From contig NZ_JAECRZ010000002.1 of assembly GCF_016019955.1 (NCBI RefSeq), positions 248,001 to 312,000 on the forward strand: a DNA stretch of 64,000 nt. Direction: 5' to 3'. A program made the translations under genes and the position numbers. Positions 17,778 through 27,807 of this stretch are shown piece after piece (the stretch's first letter is position 1; each line of letters begins with the position of its first letter). Origin of the DNA: Thiosulfatihalobacter marinus (lineage in GTDB: Bacteria; Pseudomonadota; Alphaproteobacteria; Rhodobacterales; Rhodobacteraceae). The notes under the pieces were generated by a model. It was not told where the DNA came from. It saw nothing but the letters and a program-made list of their open reading frames with translations, and ran no database searches.

Positions 17778-18772
17778 ACCGGCCCTTGCGAGTTGGTCTG
17801 GTTGGCGCTGGTATGGTGTCACAATACCATGTGGCGGGTTGGCGGGAATGTCCCGATGCCCAGCTGGTGGCAATCGCCGACCCTGACCTCTCCAAAGCCA
17901 AGGCTCGTGCCGTTCTGGTGCCCGGCGCGCATGTTTTCGAGACACTTGGCGAAATGATTTCTGTCTGTGATCTGGATGCCATAGACATCGTGACCCCGCC
18001 CGCGACCCACGCCGAACTTATTGCCGAGGCACAAGCGGCAGGGCTGCATGTCATCTGCCAGAAGCCACTGGCCCCGAATGCGGCCGAAGCGGCGGCCATC
18101 GTCGAAAACCAATCCCTACATCTGCGGGCGATGGTGCACGAGAACTGGCGGTGGCGACATCCTTACCGTGCATTGAAGTCGGCGCTTGAGGCCGGAGAGA
18201 TCAACCGCCCGAAACAGTTCGAATTCCGGGTCGAAAGCTCTGGCTTGTTGCCCGATCATACCGGCCAGCTGCCAGCCCTCGTGCGCCAGCCGTTTTTCGC
18301 CGACATGCCGCAGCTATTGGTGTTTGAACTTCTGGTCCATCACCTCGACACATTGACCTTCCTTTTTGGCGATCTCGAAATTGCAAAGGCGCGATTGTCC
18401 TACCGCTGCGACGCGGTGAGAGGAGAAGATCGGGCGGTGGTCGACCTTGTCGCGGGGGGCATTTCCGGTCGCTTGATCGGTGATTTCTGCGTAACCGATG
18501 CGCCTCAAATGCCAAGAGATCGCTTGTTTCTGGATTCTGGCGATCAACCAGTCGTGGATGGATGGTCCATCACATTGCCGGATACTGGCGCTCATGCCTG
18601 GGATCCGGTCTCGGCATATGAGGTAAGCTACGCAGAAACGATCAGACATTTCCGAGACAACGTCAAAACAGGGGAAAGGTTCGACACCGAGTTCAAAGAT
18701 GCTTTGGTGCTGCAAACGATCGTGGGGCATATCTATCAGCTTTCGGAACATAATTGGGCGATCCCTTTGTAA
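17774..18772 (+). CDS. Gfo/Idh/MocA-family NAD(P)-dependent dehydrogenase
   Basis: 332 residues from ATG 17774, whose codon overlaps the upstream stop. The N-terminal Rossmann motif is VGLVGAGMVSQYH, followed by IADPD and a catalytic-Lys motif CQKPLAPN (family EKP). The C-terminal Gfo/Idh substrate domain is present and the family His may be in LLVHHLDTL. These enzymes oxidise sugars or inositols, often to lactones, which fits the lactonase-like gene just before it. It is the last gene of the operon. Confidence 0.85.
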   Translation: MNRPLRVGLVGAGMVSQYHVAGWRECPDAQLVAIADPDLSKAKARAVLVPGAHVFETLGEMISVCDLDAIDIVTPPATHAELIAEAQAAGLHVICQKPLAPNAAEAAAIVENQSLHLRAMVHENWRWRHPYRALKSALEAGEINRPKQFEFRVESSGLLPDHTGQLPALVRQPFFADMPQLLVFELLVHHLDTLTFLFGDLEIAKARLSYRCDAVRGEDRAVVDLVAGGISGRLIGDFCVTDAPQMPRDRLFLDSGDQPVVDGWSITLPDTGAHAWDPVSAYEVSYAETIRHFRDNVKTGERFDTEFKDALVLQTIVGHIYQLSEHNWAIPL

Positions 18773-18973
18773 AAAGTTGTGCCGAAAAGAGTTGGGAGGT
18801 CATTGGATTGGGGGCGATAGTTCCGGTTCACCGTTCGGATCAAAGCATCATCTCTTCGCTGTGCGACGGCGCAGATTGCCTGCCCTTGTAGGGTCCAGTT
18901 AAAATTATTCCCACAGCATTTTCCATTGGCCTTGACCTCGATTTTTCATTCACATAGGAAGTGGATTTGTTGA

Positions 18974-19047
18974 GCGGGCGTTGTGTAGTGGTAAGACCTT
19001 AGCCTTCCAAGCTAATGACGCGGGTTCGATTCCCGCCGCCCGCTCCA
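18974..19047 (+). tRNA. tRNA-Gly (anticodon TCC)
   Basis: A complete cloverleaf. The acceptor arm pairs GCGGGCG (18974-18980) with CGCCCGC (19037-19043), the anticodon stem is TTAGC/GCTAA around the loop CTTCCAA (anticodon TCC), the T arm contains GGTTCGATTCC, and CCA is encoded at 19045-19047. The short D-loop is typical of tRNA-Gly. Confidence 0.95.
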
Positions 19048-19170
19048 GTTTCTTCCCTGTCCCCGTTGACAAAATTCGGCACCCGGTCCGGCCGGCCCGT
19101 GGCAACTCGCGGGTTGACGCCCCCGCGCCGGAACGCCACTAACGCGGGAACACGCATCCGGGGTACAGAC

Positions 19171-20970
19171 ATGGCCAGACGACCACAGCCGCAAAACGGG
19201 GAACAGGAGCGCGAAAAGTCCAGGCGCGTTGGCGCATTGCGTGGTCTGGCGCCGTTTCTGCGGCCCTATCGCGGGCTTGTTGTTCTCGCACTTCTCGCGC
19301 TCACGCTGACAGCAACCGTGTCGCTGATGCTGCCCATGGCCGTGCGCCGCGTGATCGACAATTTCGGCACCAAGAGCGAGGCGCTTCTGGACCGGTATTT
19401 CCTTGTCGCGCTGGGCTTTGCCGCGTTGCTCGCGGTGGGGACGGCACTGCGCTACATGCTGGTCACGCGGCTTGGCGAACGGGTGGTGGCCGATATCCGC
19501 AAGGCTGTGTTTGACCGGGTCATTGGCCTGAGCCCGGCCTTTTTCGAGAACATCATGACCGGCGAGGTGCTGAGCCGCATCACCACCGATACCACCGTGA
19601 TCCAGTCGGTGATCGGCTCGTCGGTGTCAATCGCGCTGCGCAACATCCTGCTGTTTCTGGGCGGGCTGGTGCTGATGCTTTATACCTCGGCCAAACTGAC
19701 GCTGCTGGTGCTGCTGATCGTGCCGCTGGTGATTGTGCCGATCCTTGTGCTGGGCCGCCGCCTGCGCAAGCTCAGCCGCGAGAATCAGGACTGGATCGCG
19801 GAAAGCTCGGGCAACGCCTCCGAGGCACTCTTGTCGGTGCAGACGGTTCAGGCCTTTACCAACGAGGCCCGCGCCCGCGCCACATTCGGCCGCGTGACGG
19901 ACCTGTCGCTGCTTGCCGCCATGCGGCGCATCAATACCCGCGCGCTGCTGACGATGATCGTGATCTTCCTGATTTTCACCGGCGTTGTCGTTGTGCTGTG
20001 GATCGGCGCGCGCGACGTGCGTGCCGGGGGCATGAGCGTGGGCGTGCTGGTGCAGTTCGTGATCTATTCGGTGATGGTGGCCGGGGCCGTGGGCGCGCTC
20101 TCGGAAATCTGGAGCGAGTTGCAACGCGCCGCCGGGGCCACCGAGCGGCTTGTCGAGCTGTTGCAGTCACATGACGACATCACCGATCCCGCGCAGCCCG
20201 CCGCCCTGCCGGACGCGGTGCGCGGCGAGATCACCTTTGACGGTGTGAGTTTCCATTACCCGTCGCGCCCCGGCATCTCGGCGCTGGACGGGATCGACCT
20301 GACCATCCGGCCAGGCGAAACCGTGGCGCTTGTGGGGCCGTCGGGCGCGGGCAAGACCACGATTATCCAGATGCTTCTGCGCTTTTACGATCCCCAGGCG
20401 GGGCGTGTCCTGCTGGACGGGGTGGCGCTGCCGGACATGGCGCGCGACGGGTTCCGCCGGCATATCGCGCTGGTGCCGCAGGATCCGGTGATCTTTGCCG
20501 ACAGCGCGCGCGAGAATATCCGCTTTGGCCGGCTTCAGGCCACCGATGCCGAGGTCGAGGCCGCGGCCCGCGCTGCCGCCGCGCATGATTTCATCGCGGC
20601 CCTGCCCGAGGGCTATGAAAGCCCGCTGGGCGAACGCGGCGTGATGCTGTCGGGCGGGCAGAAACAGCGTATCGCCATCGCCCGCGCCATTCTGCGTGAC
20701 GCGCCGGTCCTGTTGCTGGACGAGGCCACGTCGGCGCTGGATGCCGAAAGCGAACGGCTGGTGCAACAGGCGGTGGACGAACTGGCGCAGACCCGCACCA
20801 CCATCATCGTCGCGCACCGTCTGGCCACGGTGAAAAAGGCCGACCGCATCATCGTCATGGAAGACGGGCGCATCGTGGCCCAGGGCAAACATGACGACCT
20901 GGTGGCCCAGGGTGGTCTTTATGCGCGCCTGGCGCGGTTGCAGTTCACCCATGGGGCTGCCGCCGAATAG
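19171..20970 (+). CDS. ABC transporter, fused permease and ATPase (MsbA/lipid-drug exporter type)
   Basis: 599 residues from ATG 19171. An earlier in-frame ATG at 19015 lies inside the tRNA and is rejected. A six-TM exporter domain covers about residues 25-320. The nucleotide-binding domain has Walker A GPSGAGKTT, signature LSGGQKQRI, Walker B VLLLDEATSALDAES and switch His in IIVAHRLATVKKA. Such half-transporters act as homodimers that export lipids or drugs. The gene stands alone, 123 bases after tRNA-Gly, and its substrate is not predictable. Confidence 0.9.
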   Translation: MARRPQPQNGEQEREKSRRVGALRGLAPFLRPYRGLVVLALLALTLTATVSLMLPMAVRRVIDNFGTKSEALLDRYFLVALGFAALLAVGTALRYMLVTRLGERVVADIRKAVFDRVIGLSPAFFENIMTGEVLSRITTDTTVIQSVIGSSVSIALRNILLFLGGLVLMLYTSAKLTLLVLLIVPLVIVPILVLGRRLRKLSRENQDWIAESSGNASEALLSVQTVQAFTNEARARATFGRVTDLSLLAAMRRINTRALLTMIVIFLIFTGVVVVLWIGARDVRAGGMSVGVLVQFVIYSVMVAGAVGALSEIWSELQRAAGATERLVELLQSHDDITDPAQPAALPDAVRGEITFDGVSFHYPSRPGISALDGIDLTIRPGETVALVGPSGAGKTTIIQMLLRFYDPQAGRVLLDGVALPDMARDGFRRHIALVPQDPVIFADSARENIRFGRLQATDAEVEAAARAAAAHDFIAALPEGYESPLGERGVMLSGGQKQRIAIARAILRDAPVLLLDEATSALDAESERLVQQAVDELAQTRTTIIVAHRLATVKKADRIIVMEDGRIVAQGKHDDLVAQGGLYARLARLQFTHGAAAE

Positions 20971-21197
20971 GCCGCTCTGACGGGTGCGCCCCGCGCGGTG
21001 CCGAACCGGCCTGGCTCTGCTTGCTCCGAAGGGCCCGGCAGGGCTGCGCGGTTTTACGCCACGTCCCGAAAGACCTGACTTTAGGTCAGGGCTGGTCAAA
21101 AGCTTGCGGGATGCGGAATTAGCCTGCATCCTTGATGCAAAGACCGCGCGGGCCATCCGGGATCCGCCGGAACACCATAAATGGGGGGAGACCGGAT

Positions 21198-23084
21198 ATG
21201 AGCTTCGCATCGCTCGATGACCTGAAGAAAATTGAACAGGAAATGGCCTGGGAGGCGCGTGACCTTCCGGTGACGCTGTATGACATGATCGCGCGGACAC
21301 GGGACAGGTTCGGGAACCGTCCGGCGCTGTCCTATCAGCTTTTGTCCGGCCCCAAAGACAAGGCCGAGACCCTGACCTGGTCCGAGTTGCACGACAAGGT
21401 ATGTCAGGCCGCCAACCTGTTCCGGTCGCTGGGCGTGAAGGAAGACGATACCATCGCCTATATCCTGCCCAATGCCAACGAGACCCTGATCACCATGCTG
21501 GGCGGGGCGATCGCCGGGATCGTCAACCCGATCAACCCGTTGCTGGAGCCGGAACAGATCGCCGCGATCCTGCGCGAAACCAACGCCAAGGTGGTGGTCA
21601 CGCTGAAATCCTTTGTCAAGACGGACGTGGCCCAGAAAGTGGCCGAGGCGGTTCGCCATGCGCCCAAGGTGCACACGGTTCTGGAAGTGGATCTTGTGCG
21701 CTACCTGACCCCGCCCAAAAGCTGGATCGTGCCGCTGATCCGGCCCAAGAACCCGGATGCCGTGGCGCATCACGCGGACCTGAAGAATTTCAACAGGGAA
21801 CTGGCCCGGCAGAACACGACGCTGGATTTTGAAGACCGCAAGATTGATCGCGTTGCCGCCTATTTCCACACCGGTGGCACCACCGGGATGCCCAAGGTGG
21901 CCCAGCACAAATATTCCGGCATCATCTACAATGGCTGGCTGGGGCATCGTCTGTTGTTCACCGAACAAGACAACATCATGTGCCCGCTGCCGCTGTTTCA
22001 TGTGTTTGCGGTGCATGTGATCGTGATGGCGGCGATCTCGGCGGGGTCTCACGTGATCTTCCCGACCCCCGCGGGCTATCGCGGCGACGGGGTGTTCGAC
22101 AATTTCTGGAAGCTGATCGAACGCTGGAAAATCTCGTTCATCATCACCGTGCCCACCGCCGTATCGGCGTTGATGCAGCGCCCGGTGGATGCCGATCTGT
22201 CAACGGTGAAGACCGCGTTTTCCGGCTCTGCGCCGATGCCGATGGAACTGTTCAAGCGGTTCGAGGAAACCTGCGGTGTGGATGTGGTCGAAGGTTATGG
22301 CCTGACCGAAGCGACCTGTCTGGTGTCGTGCAACCCGCCCACGGGCGCCAAGAAGGTCGGCTCGGTCGGCCTGCCGTTCCCCCACACGGATGTGCGCATC
22401 GTCAAGGAGGGAGAGACCGGGCTGGAGGAGTGCGCCACGGACGAGGTGGGCGAGATCTGTGTGTCCAACCCCGGTGTTTTCGCCGGCCATACCTATACCG
22501 AGGCCGACAAGAACAAGGATCTGTTCTACAAGGAGAAATACCTGCGCACCGGCGATCTGGGCCGGGTGGACGCGGATGGCTATCTCTGGATCACCGGCCG
22601 CGCCAAGGATCTGATCATTCGCGGTGGCCACAATATCGATCCGGCCGAGATCGAAGAGGCCCTGCTGACCCATCCGGCCGTGGCCTTTGCCGGGGCGATC
22701 GGCCAGCCCGACGCCCATGCCGGTGAGGTGCCCTGTGCCTATGTCGAACTGGTTGCGGGCGGAAGCGTGACCGCCGAGGAACTGCGCGAACATTGCAAGG
22801 TGCATGTGCATGAACGTGCGGCGCAGCCCAAATATGTCGAGGTGTTGGCGGAACTTCCCAAGACGGCGGTGGGCAAGGTGTTCAAGCCCGATCTGCGCAA
22901 ATCCGCGATCACGCGCATTTACAATGCCGAGCTGGAAAAGGCCGGTGTGCCCGCGCGCGTGACCTCGGTTCTGGATGACAAGAAGCGGGGATTGGTGGCG
23001 CAACTGGCCAACAATGGCGATGCGTCGGATGACGAGGTTGGCAAGGTGCTGGGGGCGTTCACACGCCCCTGGGAGTGGACCTGA
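21198..23084 (+). CDS. Acyl-CoA synthetase (AMP-binding, FadD-like)
   Basis: 628 residues from ATG 21198, preceded by GGGGGGAG. The adenylation P-loop is YFHTGGTTGMPK near residue 233. YGLTEATC and the core GRAKDLIIRGGHNIDP follow, with a C-terminal Lys in KTAVGKVFKPDLRK. These features activate a carboxylic acid to acyl-AMP and then acyl-CoA. The protein is about 70 residues longer than FadD, mostly at the N-terminus and C-terminus. The chain-length preference is not evident. The gene end carries one copy of the repeated GGAGTATTT element. Confidence 0.85.
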   Translation: MSFASLDDLKKIEQEMAWEARDLPVTLYDMIARTRDRFGNRPALSYQLLSGPKDKAETLTWSELHDKVCQAANLFRSLGVKEDDTIAYILPNANETLITMLGGAIAGIVNPINPLLEPEQIAAILRETNAKVVVTLKSFVKTDVAQKVAEAVRHAPKVHTVLEVDLVRYLTPPKSWIVPLIRPKNPDAVAHHADLKNFNRELARQNTTLDFEDRKIDRVAAYFHTGGTTGMPKVAQHKYSGIIYNGWLGHRLLFTEQDNIMCPLPLFHVFAVHVIVMAAISAGSHVIFPTPAGYRGDGVFDNFWKLIERWKISFIITVPTAVSALMQRPVDADLSTVKTAFSGSAPMPMELFKRFEETCGVDVVEGYGLTEATCLVSCNPPTGAKKVGSVGLPFPHTDVRIVKEGETGLEECATDEVGEICVSNPGVFAGHTYTEADKNKDLFYKEKYLRTGDLGRVDADGYLWITGRAKDLIIRGGHNIDPAEIEEALLTHPAVAFAGAIGQPDAHAGEVPCAYVELVAGGSVTAEELREHCKVHVHERAAQPKYVEVLAELPKTAVGKVFKPDLRKSAITRIYNAELEKAGVPARVTSVLDDKKRGLVAQLANNGDASDDEVGKVLGAFTRPWEWT

Positions 23085-23093
23085 GGCGCCGGA

Positions 23094-23143
23094 GTGGGGG
23101 CCAGCCCCCACACCCCCGGAGTATTTCCGGCAAAATGAAGACC
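23094..23143 (+). repeat. Gene-end repeat element, copy A
   Basis: The hairpin GTGGGGG (23094-23100)/CCCCCAC (23105-23111) is followed by CCCCCGGAGTATTT and then CCGGCAAAATGAAG (to about 23140). It lies 10 bases after the acyl-CoA synthetase stop. The same layout recurs at 26575, 26752 and 31620. This is the most diverged of the four copies and has only one hairpin. It may act as a transcription terminator or REP-like sequence. Confidence 0.6.
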
Positions 23144-23235
23144 AAGGGCGCGGGGGCGGTTGCCGCGCCCTTTGTCGTTGATGGTGTGGGGGGTGCGGAT
23201 TAGGCTGGTGCAGGACGACGCAGGGAGAAGGTGAC

Positions 23236-24720
23236 ATGGGCCATATACTGGCGATCGATCAGGGCACGACATCCAGCCGGGCGATCCTGTTTGACGGCGA
23301 TCTGCGCCCGGTGGCCAGCGCGCAGGAAGAGTTTGCGCAGCATTTCCCGCATTCGGGCTGGGTCGAGCACGATCCCGATGATCTGTGGCGCACAACGGTT
23401 GAAACCTGTCGCGAGGTGCTGGCGAGCACCGGAATCCCGGTGTCGCAGATTACCGGGATCGGCATCACCAATCAGCGCGAGACCACGTTGGTGTGGGATC
23501 GCGAGACCGGCGTGCCCATATACAAGGCGATCGTGTGGCAGGACCGGCGCACGGCGGACATGTGCCGGACCCTGAAGGACGCCGGGCACGAGGCGGAGGT
23601 TGCCGCGCGCACCGGTTTGCTTCTGGATCCGTATTTTTCCGGCACCAAGGTGGCCTGGCTGCTTGGCAATGTCGAGGGCGCGCGGGCACGGGCCGAGGCG
23701 GGGGATCTGCTGTTCGGGACGGTGGATTGCTTTCTGATCTGGAAGCTGACCGGCGGACGTGTTCATGCGACCGATGCCACCAATGCCGCGCGCAGTTTGC
23801 TGTATGATATTCATGCCGGATGCTGGTCGCGGGAAATCTGCGCGCTGCTGGATGTGCCGATGGCAATGCTGCCCGAGGTGCGCGATTGTGCGGCCGAATT
23901 CGGCACGACGGATCCGGCACTGTTTGGCGTGCCGGTCCCGATCCGGGGGGTGGCCGGCGATCAGCAGGCGGCCACGGTGGGGCAGGCCTGTTTTCGCCCT
24001 GGCATGATGAAGTCCACCTATGGCACGGGCTGTTTTGCGTTGCTCAATACCGGTGCCACGCCGGTAATGTCGCAAAACCGGCTGTTGACCACCATCGCCT
24101 ACCAGTTGGATGGTACGCCGACCTATGCGCTGGAAGGCGCGATTTTCATTGCCGGGGCGGTGGTGCAGTGGCTGCGCGATGGTATGAAGCTGATTGCGGA
24201 AGCGGCGGAAACCGCCGTGCTGGCAGCGGCCGCCGACCCGGCGCAGGATCTGATCCTGGTGCCAGCCTTTACCGGGCTGGGCGCGCCCTATTGGGCGCCA
24301 GAGGCGCGTGGGGCGGTGTTTGGTCTGACTCGCAATTCCGGGCCGGCGGAATTTGCCCGTGCGGCGCTGGAAAGTGTCGGGTTTCAGACGCGCGATCTGC
24401 TGGAGGCGATGCGGGCCGATTTCGACCCTCCGGATGCGACTGTGTTGCGGGTGGATGGCGGCATGGCAGCCAGCGACTGGACCATGCAATTTCTGGCCGA
24501 TGTCACCGGCGCCCCGGTGGATCGCCCGCAGATGTTGGAAAGCACCGCGCGCGGTGTCGCATGGCTGGCGGGGATGCAGGCGGGCATTTACCCGGACATC
24601 GACGGATTTGCCAAAACATGGGCCATTGAGCGGCAGTTCACCCCCGCACGCGACGACGCCTGGCGGGCGCGGCGCTATGGAGCCTGGAAACGGGCCGTGT
24701 CGGCGACGCTGACGGTTTAG
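23236..24720 (+). CDS. glpK: Glycerol kinase
   Basis: 494 residues, full family length. It begins [14 protein letters not shown] (phosphate-1 motif), and has [13 protein letters not shown] with the glycerol-contacting Arg-Glu, [24 protein letters not shown] and [11 protein letters not shown]. It phosphorylates glycerol to glycerol-3-phosphate in the cytoplasm. The regulatory FBP-binding region of enteric enzymes cannot be judged. No glpF or glpD is adjacent. The stop overlaps the end of the convergent dtd gene by 4 bases. GGGAGAAGG precedes the ATG. Confidence 0.95.
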   Translation: MGHILAIDQGTTSSRAILFDGDLRPVASAQEEFAQHFPHSGWVEHDPDDLWRTTVETCREVLASTGIPVSQITGIGITNQRETTLVWDRETGVPIYKAIVWQDRRTADMCRTLKDAGHEAEVAARTGLLLDPYFSGTKVAWLLGNVEGARARAEAGDLLFGTVDCFLIWKLTGGRVHATDATNAARSLLYDIHAGCWSREICALLDVPMAMLPEVRDCAAEFGTTDPALFGVPVPIRGVAGDQQAATVGQACFRPGMMKSTYGTGCFALLNTGATPVMSQNRLLTTIAYQLDGTPTYALEGAIFIAGAVVQWLRDGMKLIAEAAETAVLAAAADPAQDLILVPAFTGLGAPYWAPEARGAVFGLTRNSGPAEFARAALESVGFQTRDLLEAMRADFDPPDATVLRVDGGMAASDWTMQFLADVTGAPVDRPQMLESTARGVAWLAGMQAGIYPDIDGFAKTWAIERQFTPARDDAWRARRYGAWKRAVSATLTV

Positions 24721-25154
24721 ACCTCCAGCCAGATCGTCACCGGGCCGTCATTGAGCAAACGAACCTTCATGTCGGCGCCGAACCGCCCGCGCGCCACGCC
24801 GATGCCCTGTGCGGCCAGTTGATCGGCGAAATAGGTGTACAGGCGCTCTCCTTCGCCAGGTGGGGCGGCGGCGGAGAATCCGGGCCGGTTGCCGCTGCGC
24901 GTGTCGGCGGCCAGGGTGAATTGCGATACCACCAGCGCTTCGCCGCCGGTATCCAGCAGCGATCTGTTCATTTTGCCGTTTTCGTCCTGGAATATCCGCA
25001 GCCTGGAGATTTTTGCCGCCAGCTTGTCCGCCTGGACCGTGCTGTCGCCTTGCATGGCGCAGACCAGAACCAACAGGCCGGCGCCAGTTTCTGCGAGGAT
25101 GTCTTCATCCACTGTGACCGAGGCTTCGGATACGCGTTGCAACAGGGCCCTCAT
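24717..25154 (-). CDS. dtd: D-aminoacyl-tRNA deacylase
   Basis: 145 residues, the normal DTD length. It starts [16 protein letters not shown] and carries the active-site segment [17 protein letters not shown] and the C-terminal [12 protein letters not shown], which contains the GPVT motif. It removes D-amino acids (and Gly) from tRNAs. The frame remains open upstream, but ATG 25154 matches the family start. The start overlaps the upstream sugar kinase stop by 4 bases (ATGA on the minus strand). Confidence 0.93.
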   Translation of the reverse strand: MRALLQRVSEASVTVDEDILAETGAGLLVLVCAMQGDSTVQADKLAAKISRLRIFQDENGKMNRSLLDTGGEALVVSQFTLAADTRSGNRPGFSAAAPPGEGERLYTYFADQLAAQGIGVARGRFGADMKVRLLNDGPVTIWLEV

Positions 25155-26053
25155 GGCAAGTCCTTTCGATAAGGGGGGGGGGCTCCGGCGCGTGTGACCG
25201 AGAGCGTGGCGGCCTGCACGCCCAGCGAGGCGGCGGCGTGGATCGTGTCTGGTCCGGCCAGTGCCAGGGCGCGCGGCCCAAGGCAGCCAGCCTGCGCCAA
25301 TCCTGCCAGGAAGCCCGCATTGAACGTGTCGCCCGCGCCCACGGTGTCTGTCACTGTCACGCGGGGGGGCGGGATTGACTGACTGCCATGCCGGGTGAAC
25401 ACGGTCACGCCGCCGGCGCCGTGGCTGTGTACCACCACACAGGCGCGCCCGGTCAAAAGGGTGTTCGGCGGGTCGGGATGTAGCCAGGCGATGTCTTCGT
25501 CCGACAGTTTGAGTATGTCGGCCATGGCGATCATGCGTGCCAGCCTGGCGCGATACCCGGACGGGTCCCCCCCGACAAGCGCGGGGCGGATATTGGGATC
25601 CAGCAGCGTCAGCCGGTCTGGTCCGGCCAGTTGCATCACCGCTTCGAACGCGCCGGCTCCCGGGCGATGGATCAGGCTGAGCCCGCCCAGCACCAGCGCG
25701 GCAATGTCGTCCAGAGAAGGCAGACATGCGGCGTTGGTGTTGCTTGTGGCGTTGTCCGCGTCCTGGAACTCGAATTGCGGGTGGCCATTGACCAGGCGCA
25801 CCGATGCTACGGGGGTAGGCGCGTTCAGCACCGGCGCGCGCGAAATGTCCACGCCCTCGCGGCGCAGGGCGTCTTGCAGCATCTCGCCGTGCGCATCGCT
25901 TGAAAGACCGCCCCAGAATCCCACTGGCCGGCCCAGCCGTGCCAGCGCGATAGCGGTGTTCACCGCCGCTCCACCGGTAAGCGTGCGCATCTGGCCTGTC
26001 CCATCGGGCGTGGGGATCATGTCGATCACGGCTTCGCCGCAGGTCAGGATCAT
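25151..26053 (-). CDS. PfkB-family sugar kinase (fructokinase-like)
   Basis: 300 residues. The N-terminal [15 protein letters not shown] and the C-terminal PfkB signature [14 protein letters not shown] with the catalytic Asp are intact. The start [14 protein letters not shown] resembles bacterial fructokinases. It phosphorylates a sugar with ATP; fructose is the best guess but adenosine- or KDG-type specificity cannot be excluded. It is coupled to dtd downstream. The heat-shock gene is divergent, starting 89 bases away. Confidence 0.83.
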   Translation of the reverse strand: MILTCGEAVIDMIPTPDGTGQMRTLTGGAAVNTAIALARLGRPVGFWGGLSSDAHGEMLQDALRREGVDISRAPVLNAPTPVASVRLVNGHPQFEFQDADNATSNTNAACLPSLDDIAALVLGGLSLIHRPGAGAFEAVMQLAGPDRLTLLDPNIRPALVGGDPSGYRARLARMIAMADILKLSDEDIAWLHPDPPNTLLTGRACVVVHSHGAGGVTVFTRHGSQSIPPPRVTVTDTVGAGDTFNAGFLAGLAQAGCLGPRALALAGPDTIHAAASLGVQAATLSVTRAGAPPPYRKDLP

Positions 26054-26142
26054 GGGCGCCGCCTTTGCGCGGTATCAAGGACAATCAGTTGAGAATTTGC
26101 GACAATATCAGGGTGAAAACAACCAGACAAAGGAGGAAACAG

Positions 26143-26559
26143 ATGGTTGAGAAATCACAAGCCGCCGGGCTCTGGCCCTCGTTGTATGAACCTTTTCGCG
26201 CGGCCGGGGCGCGGCTGGCTGATTGGCTTTCACCCGCCTCCGAGGCATCTTCGGATGATGGCGCTTACAGGATCAGCATGGAGTTGCCGGGCGTGGGCGA
26301 GGATGATCTGGAACTGACAGTGGATGGCGGGGTGGTGTCTGTGAAGGGCGAGAAACGCACAAGCCGCGAAGAGCAGGGCGAAACCTGGTTCTTTTCCGAA
26401 CGCCAATACGGGGCGTTTTCGCGCTCGTTCCGGCTCCCGGCTGATGCGGATGAAGCGGCGGTGCGCGCTGATCTGAAGGATGGTGTGCTTTCTATCGTGG
26501 TACCGCGTCAAAAGCCTGAGACACGCGCTGCAAAGACAGTGAAGATCAACCGGGGATGA
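26143..26559 (+). CDS. Small heat-shock protein, Hsp20/alpha-crystallin family
   Basis: 138 residues. ATG 26143 follows a strong AGGAGG (26131-26136). The alpha-crystallin domain covers about residues 40-130, with MELPGVGEDDLELTVDGGVV, GEKRTSREE, FSRSFRLPADADEAAVRAD and GVLSIVVPR. The C-terminal I-x-I is not canonical (VKINRG). These proteins bind unfolded clients without ATP. No confident sigma-32 promoter was found in the 89-base gap upstream. The gene ends in copy B of the repeated element. Confidence 0.9.
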   Translation: MVEKSQAAGLWPSLYEPFRAAGARLADWLSPASEASSDDGAYRISMELPGVGEDDLELTVDGGVVSVKGEKRTSREEQGETWFFSERQYGAFSRSFRLPADADEAAVRADLKDGVLSIVVPRQKPETRAAKTVKINRG

Positions 26560-26574
26560 TTGTGCCCGGGAAAA

Positions 26575-26645
26575 GGGGGCGCTGCCCCCTCCTGGCCGCG
26601 TGGCGGCCAGTTCACCCCCGGGATATTTGAGGCCAAAAGAAGAAA
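26575..26645 (+). repeat. Gene-end repeat element, copy B
   Basis: Hairpin GGGGGC-GCT-GCCCCC (26575-26589) is followed by hairpin CTGGCCGC-GTG-GCGGCCAG (26592-26610) and then the core CCCCCGGGATATTT with GGCCAAAAGAAG (26615-26642). It begins 15 bases after the hsp20 stop. Confidence 0.7.
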
Positions 26646-26848
26646 TGATTGCTTAACCTTGTGAGATTAGCCTCAAGTTGCGGTACAGGCGGGGACGCCG
26701 ATGGCCGCGCCATGAGAAGCTCCCCGGCTTTCGGGCTGGGGAGTACCACCGTCTTCTTTTGGCGAAAAATATCCCGGGGGAGTCGCCGTTTGCGGCGACG
26801 GGGGCAGCGCCCCCAACCAAGCTTTGCTCTTGTCTCGATGCTGGTAGA
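26646..26848. other. Convergent intergenic region between hsp20 and metF
   Basis: No gene is seen. Besides the inverted copy C element there is a separate stem-loop, CTCCCC (26720-26725) with GGGGAG (26738-26743). The region most likely terminates the two convergent transcripts. Confidence 0.4.
26752..26814 (-). repeat. Gene-end repeat element, copy C
   Basis: Read on the minus strand it has GGGGGC-GCT-GCCCCC (26800-26814), identical in sequence to the first hairpin of copy B. Next comes GTCGCCG/CGGCGAC (26782-26799), then CCCCCGGGATATTT and GCCAAAAGAAGAC. It lies 34 bases after the metF stop, in the metF direction, so copies B and C face each other. Confidence 0.7.
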
Positions 26849-27721
26849 TCAGGCGACGTTTTCCAACCGCACCTGCGGTACGACCCCGAGGGCATGGCAC
26901 ACATCGCGTGTCAGTTCGGGGCGGTTGAGCGTGTAGAAATGCAGCGCGTTCACGCCTTCGTCCAGTAGGTCCGAGCACAATTCGGTACAGATCGCCGTGG
27001 CCAGCAGATCCTCGCGTCCGTCGCGGGTGGCCTTGGCAAAGGCATCCTCCAGCCATGCCGGGATGGTGGTGCCGCAGCGGCGCGCGAAATTGCGCACGCC
27101 TTTCCAGTTTTCGATCGGCAGGATGCCCGGCACGATCGGGGCGTCGATTCCGGCGGCGGCACAATCGTCACGGAACCGCAGGAACGCGTCTGCCTCGAAG
27201 AAGAATTGTGTCAGCGCCTCGGTTGCGCCCGCGTCGATCTTGCGTTTCAACCAGTCGATATCGGCCTTGCGGTCTGCGGCTTCCGGGTGTTTCTCGGGAT
27301 AGGCGCCCACGCGGATCGTGAACTTGCCGGTGTCCGCCAGCGCCTCGATCAGTTCCACCGAATGGGCGAACCCCTCGGGATGCGGGCGGAACCCGTCGCT
27401 GCCCTTGGGAGGATCGCCACGCAGCGCCACGATCTCGGACACTCCGGCGGCGGCGAAATCTTCGGCGATCTTCAGGGTTTCGGCGCGGGTCGCATCCACG
27501 CATGTCAGATGCGCGGCGACGTTCAGGCCGCTTGACTTGTGCAGCGTTGCCACCGCGTCGCGGGTCAGGTCACGGGTTGTGCCCCCGGCTCCATATGTCA
27601 CCGACACGAACCGCGGGGTCAGTGGCGCCAGCGCCTGTACCGTATCCCACAGCCGAAACGACGCCTCCAGGTTTTGCGGCGGGAAGAATTCAAAAGAAAT
27701 ATCAGGTGAGGTCATGATCAT
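26849..27721 (-). CDS. metF: 5,10-methylenetetrahydrofolate reductase
   Basis: About 290 residues. It starts SPDISFEFFPP (the conserved EFFPP), has VSVTYGAGGTTRD, AHLTCVDATR, IVALRGDPP and the C-terminal GVNALHFYTLNR. It reduces methylene-THF to 5-methyl-THF with FAD and NADH for methionine synthesis. ATG 27721 or 27715 is the likely start; an open extension to 27757 would intrude on the shared control region. It is divergent from a MetR-like regulator, the usual arrangement. Confidence 0.93.
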   Translation of the reverse strand: MIMTSPDISFEFFPPQNLEASFRLWDTVQALAPLTPRFVSVTYGAGGTTRDLTRDAVATLHKSSGLNVAAHLTCVDATRAETLKIAEDFAAAGVSEIVALRGDPPKGSDGFRPHPEGFAHSVELIEALADTGKFTIRVGAYPEKHPEAADRKADIDWLKRKIDAGATEALTQFFFEADAFLRFRDDCAAAGIDAPIVPGILPIENWKGVRNFARRCGTTIPAWLEDAFAKATRDGREDLLATAICTELCSDLLDEGVNALHFYTLNRPELTRDVCHALGVVPQVRLENVA

Positions 27722-27775
27722 GGGTCCAGAACTTGTGGTTGTCCTCATGTCCCACACGTGGCATCTTTAGGCAAA

Positions 27776-27788
27776 TTCATAATATTCA
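27776..27788. promoter_or_regulatory. Possible LysR-type (MetR) binding site in the metF/metR gap
   Basis: TTCATAATATTCA is an AT-rich T-N11-A motif with a TTCA direct repeat, located in the 86-base gap between divergent metF and the LysR-type gene. It does not match the enteric MetR consensus TGAA-N5-TTCA exactly. Confidence 0.3.
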
Positions 27789-27807
27789 AGAACGTCATGA
27801 GCCAAAC

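Noticed and set aside
19015-19170. N-terminal extension of the ABC exporter back into the tRNA-Gly gene
   Set aside because: The extension would translate tRNA sequence; ATG 19171 gives a normal exporter N-terminus.
24717-26084. A single 455-residue minus-strand protein covering dtd and the sugar kinase region
   Set aside because: The dtd frame simply stays open upstream; the kinase in another frame has all family motifs and overlaps dtd by ATGA.
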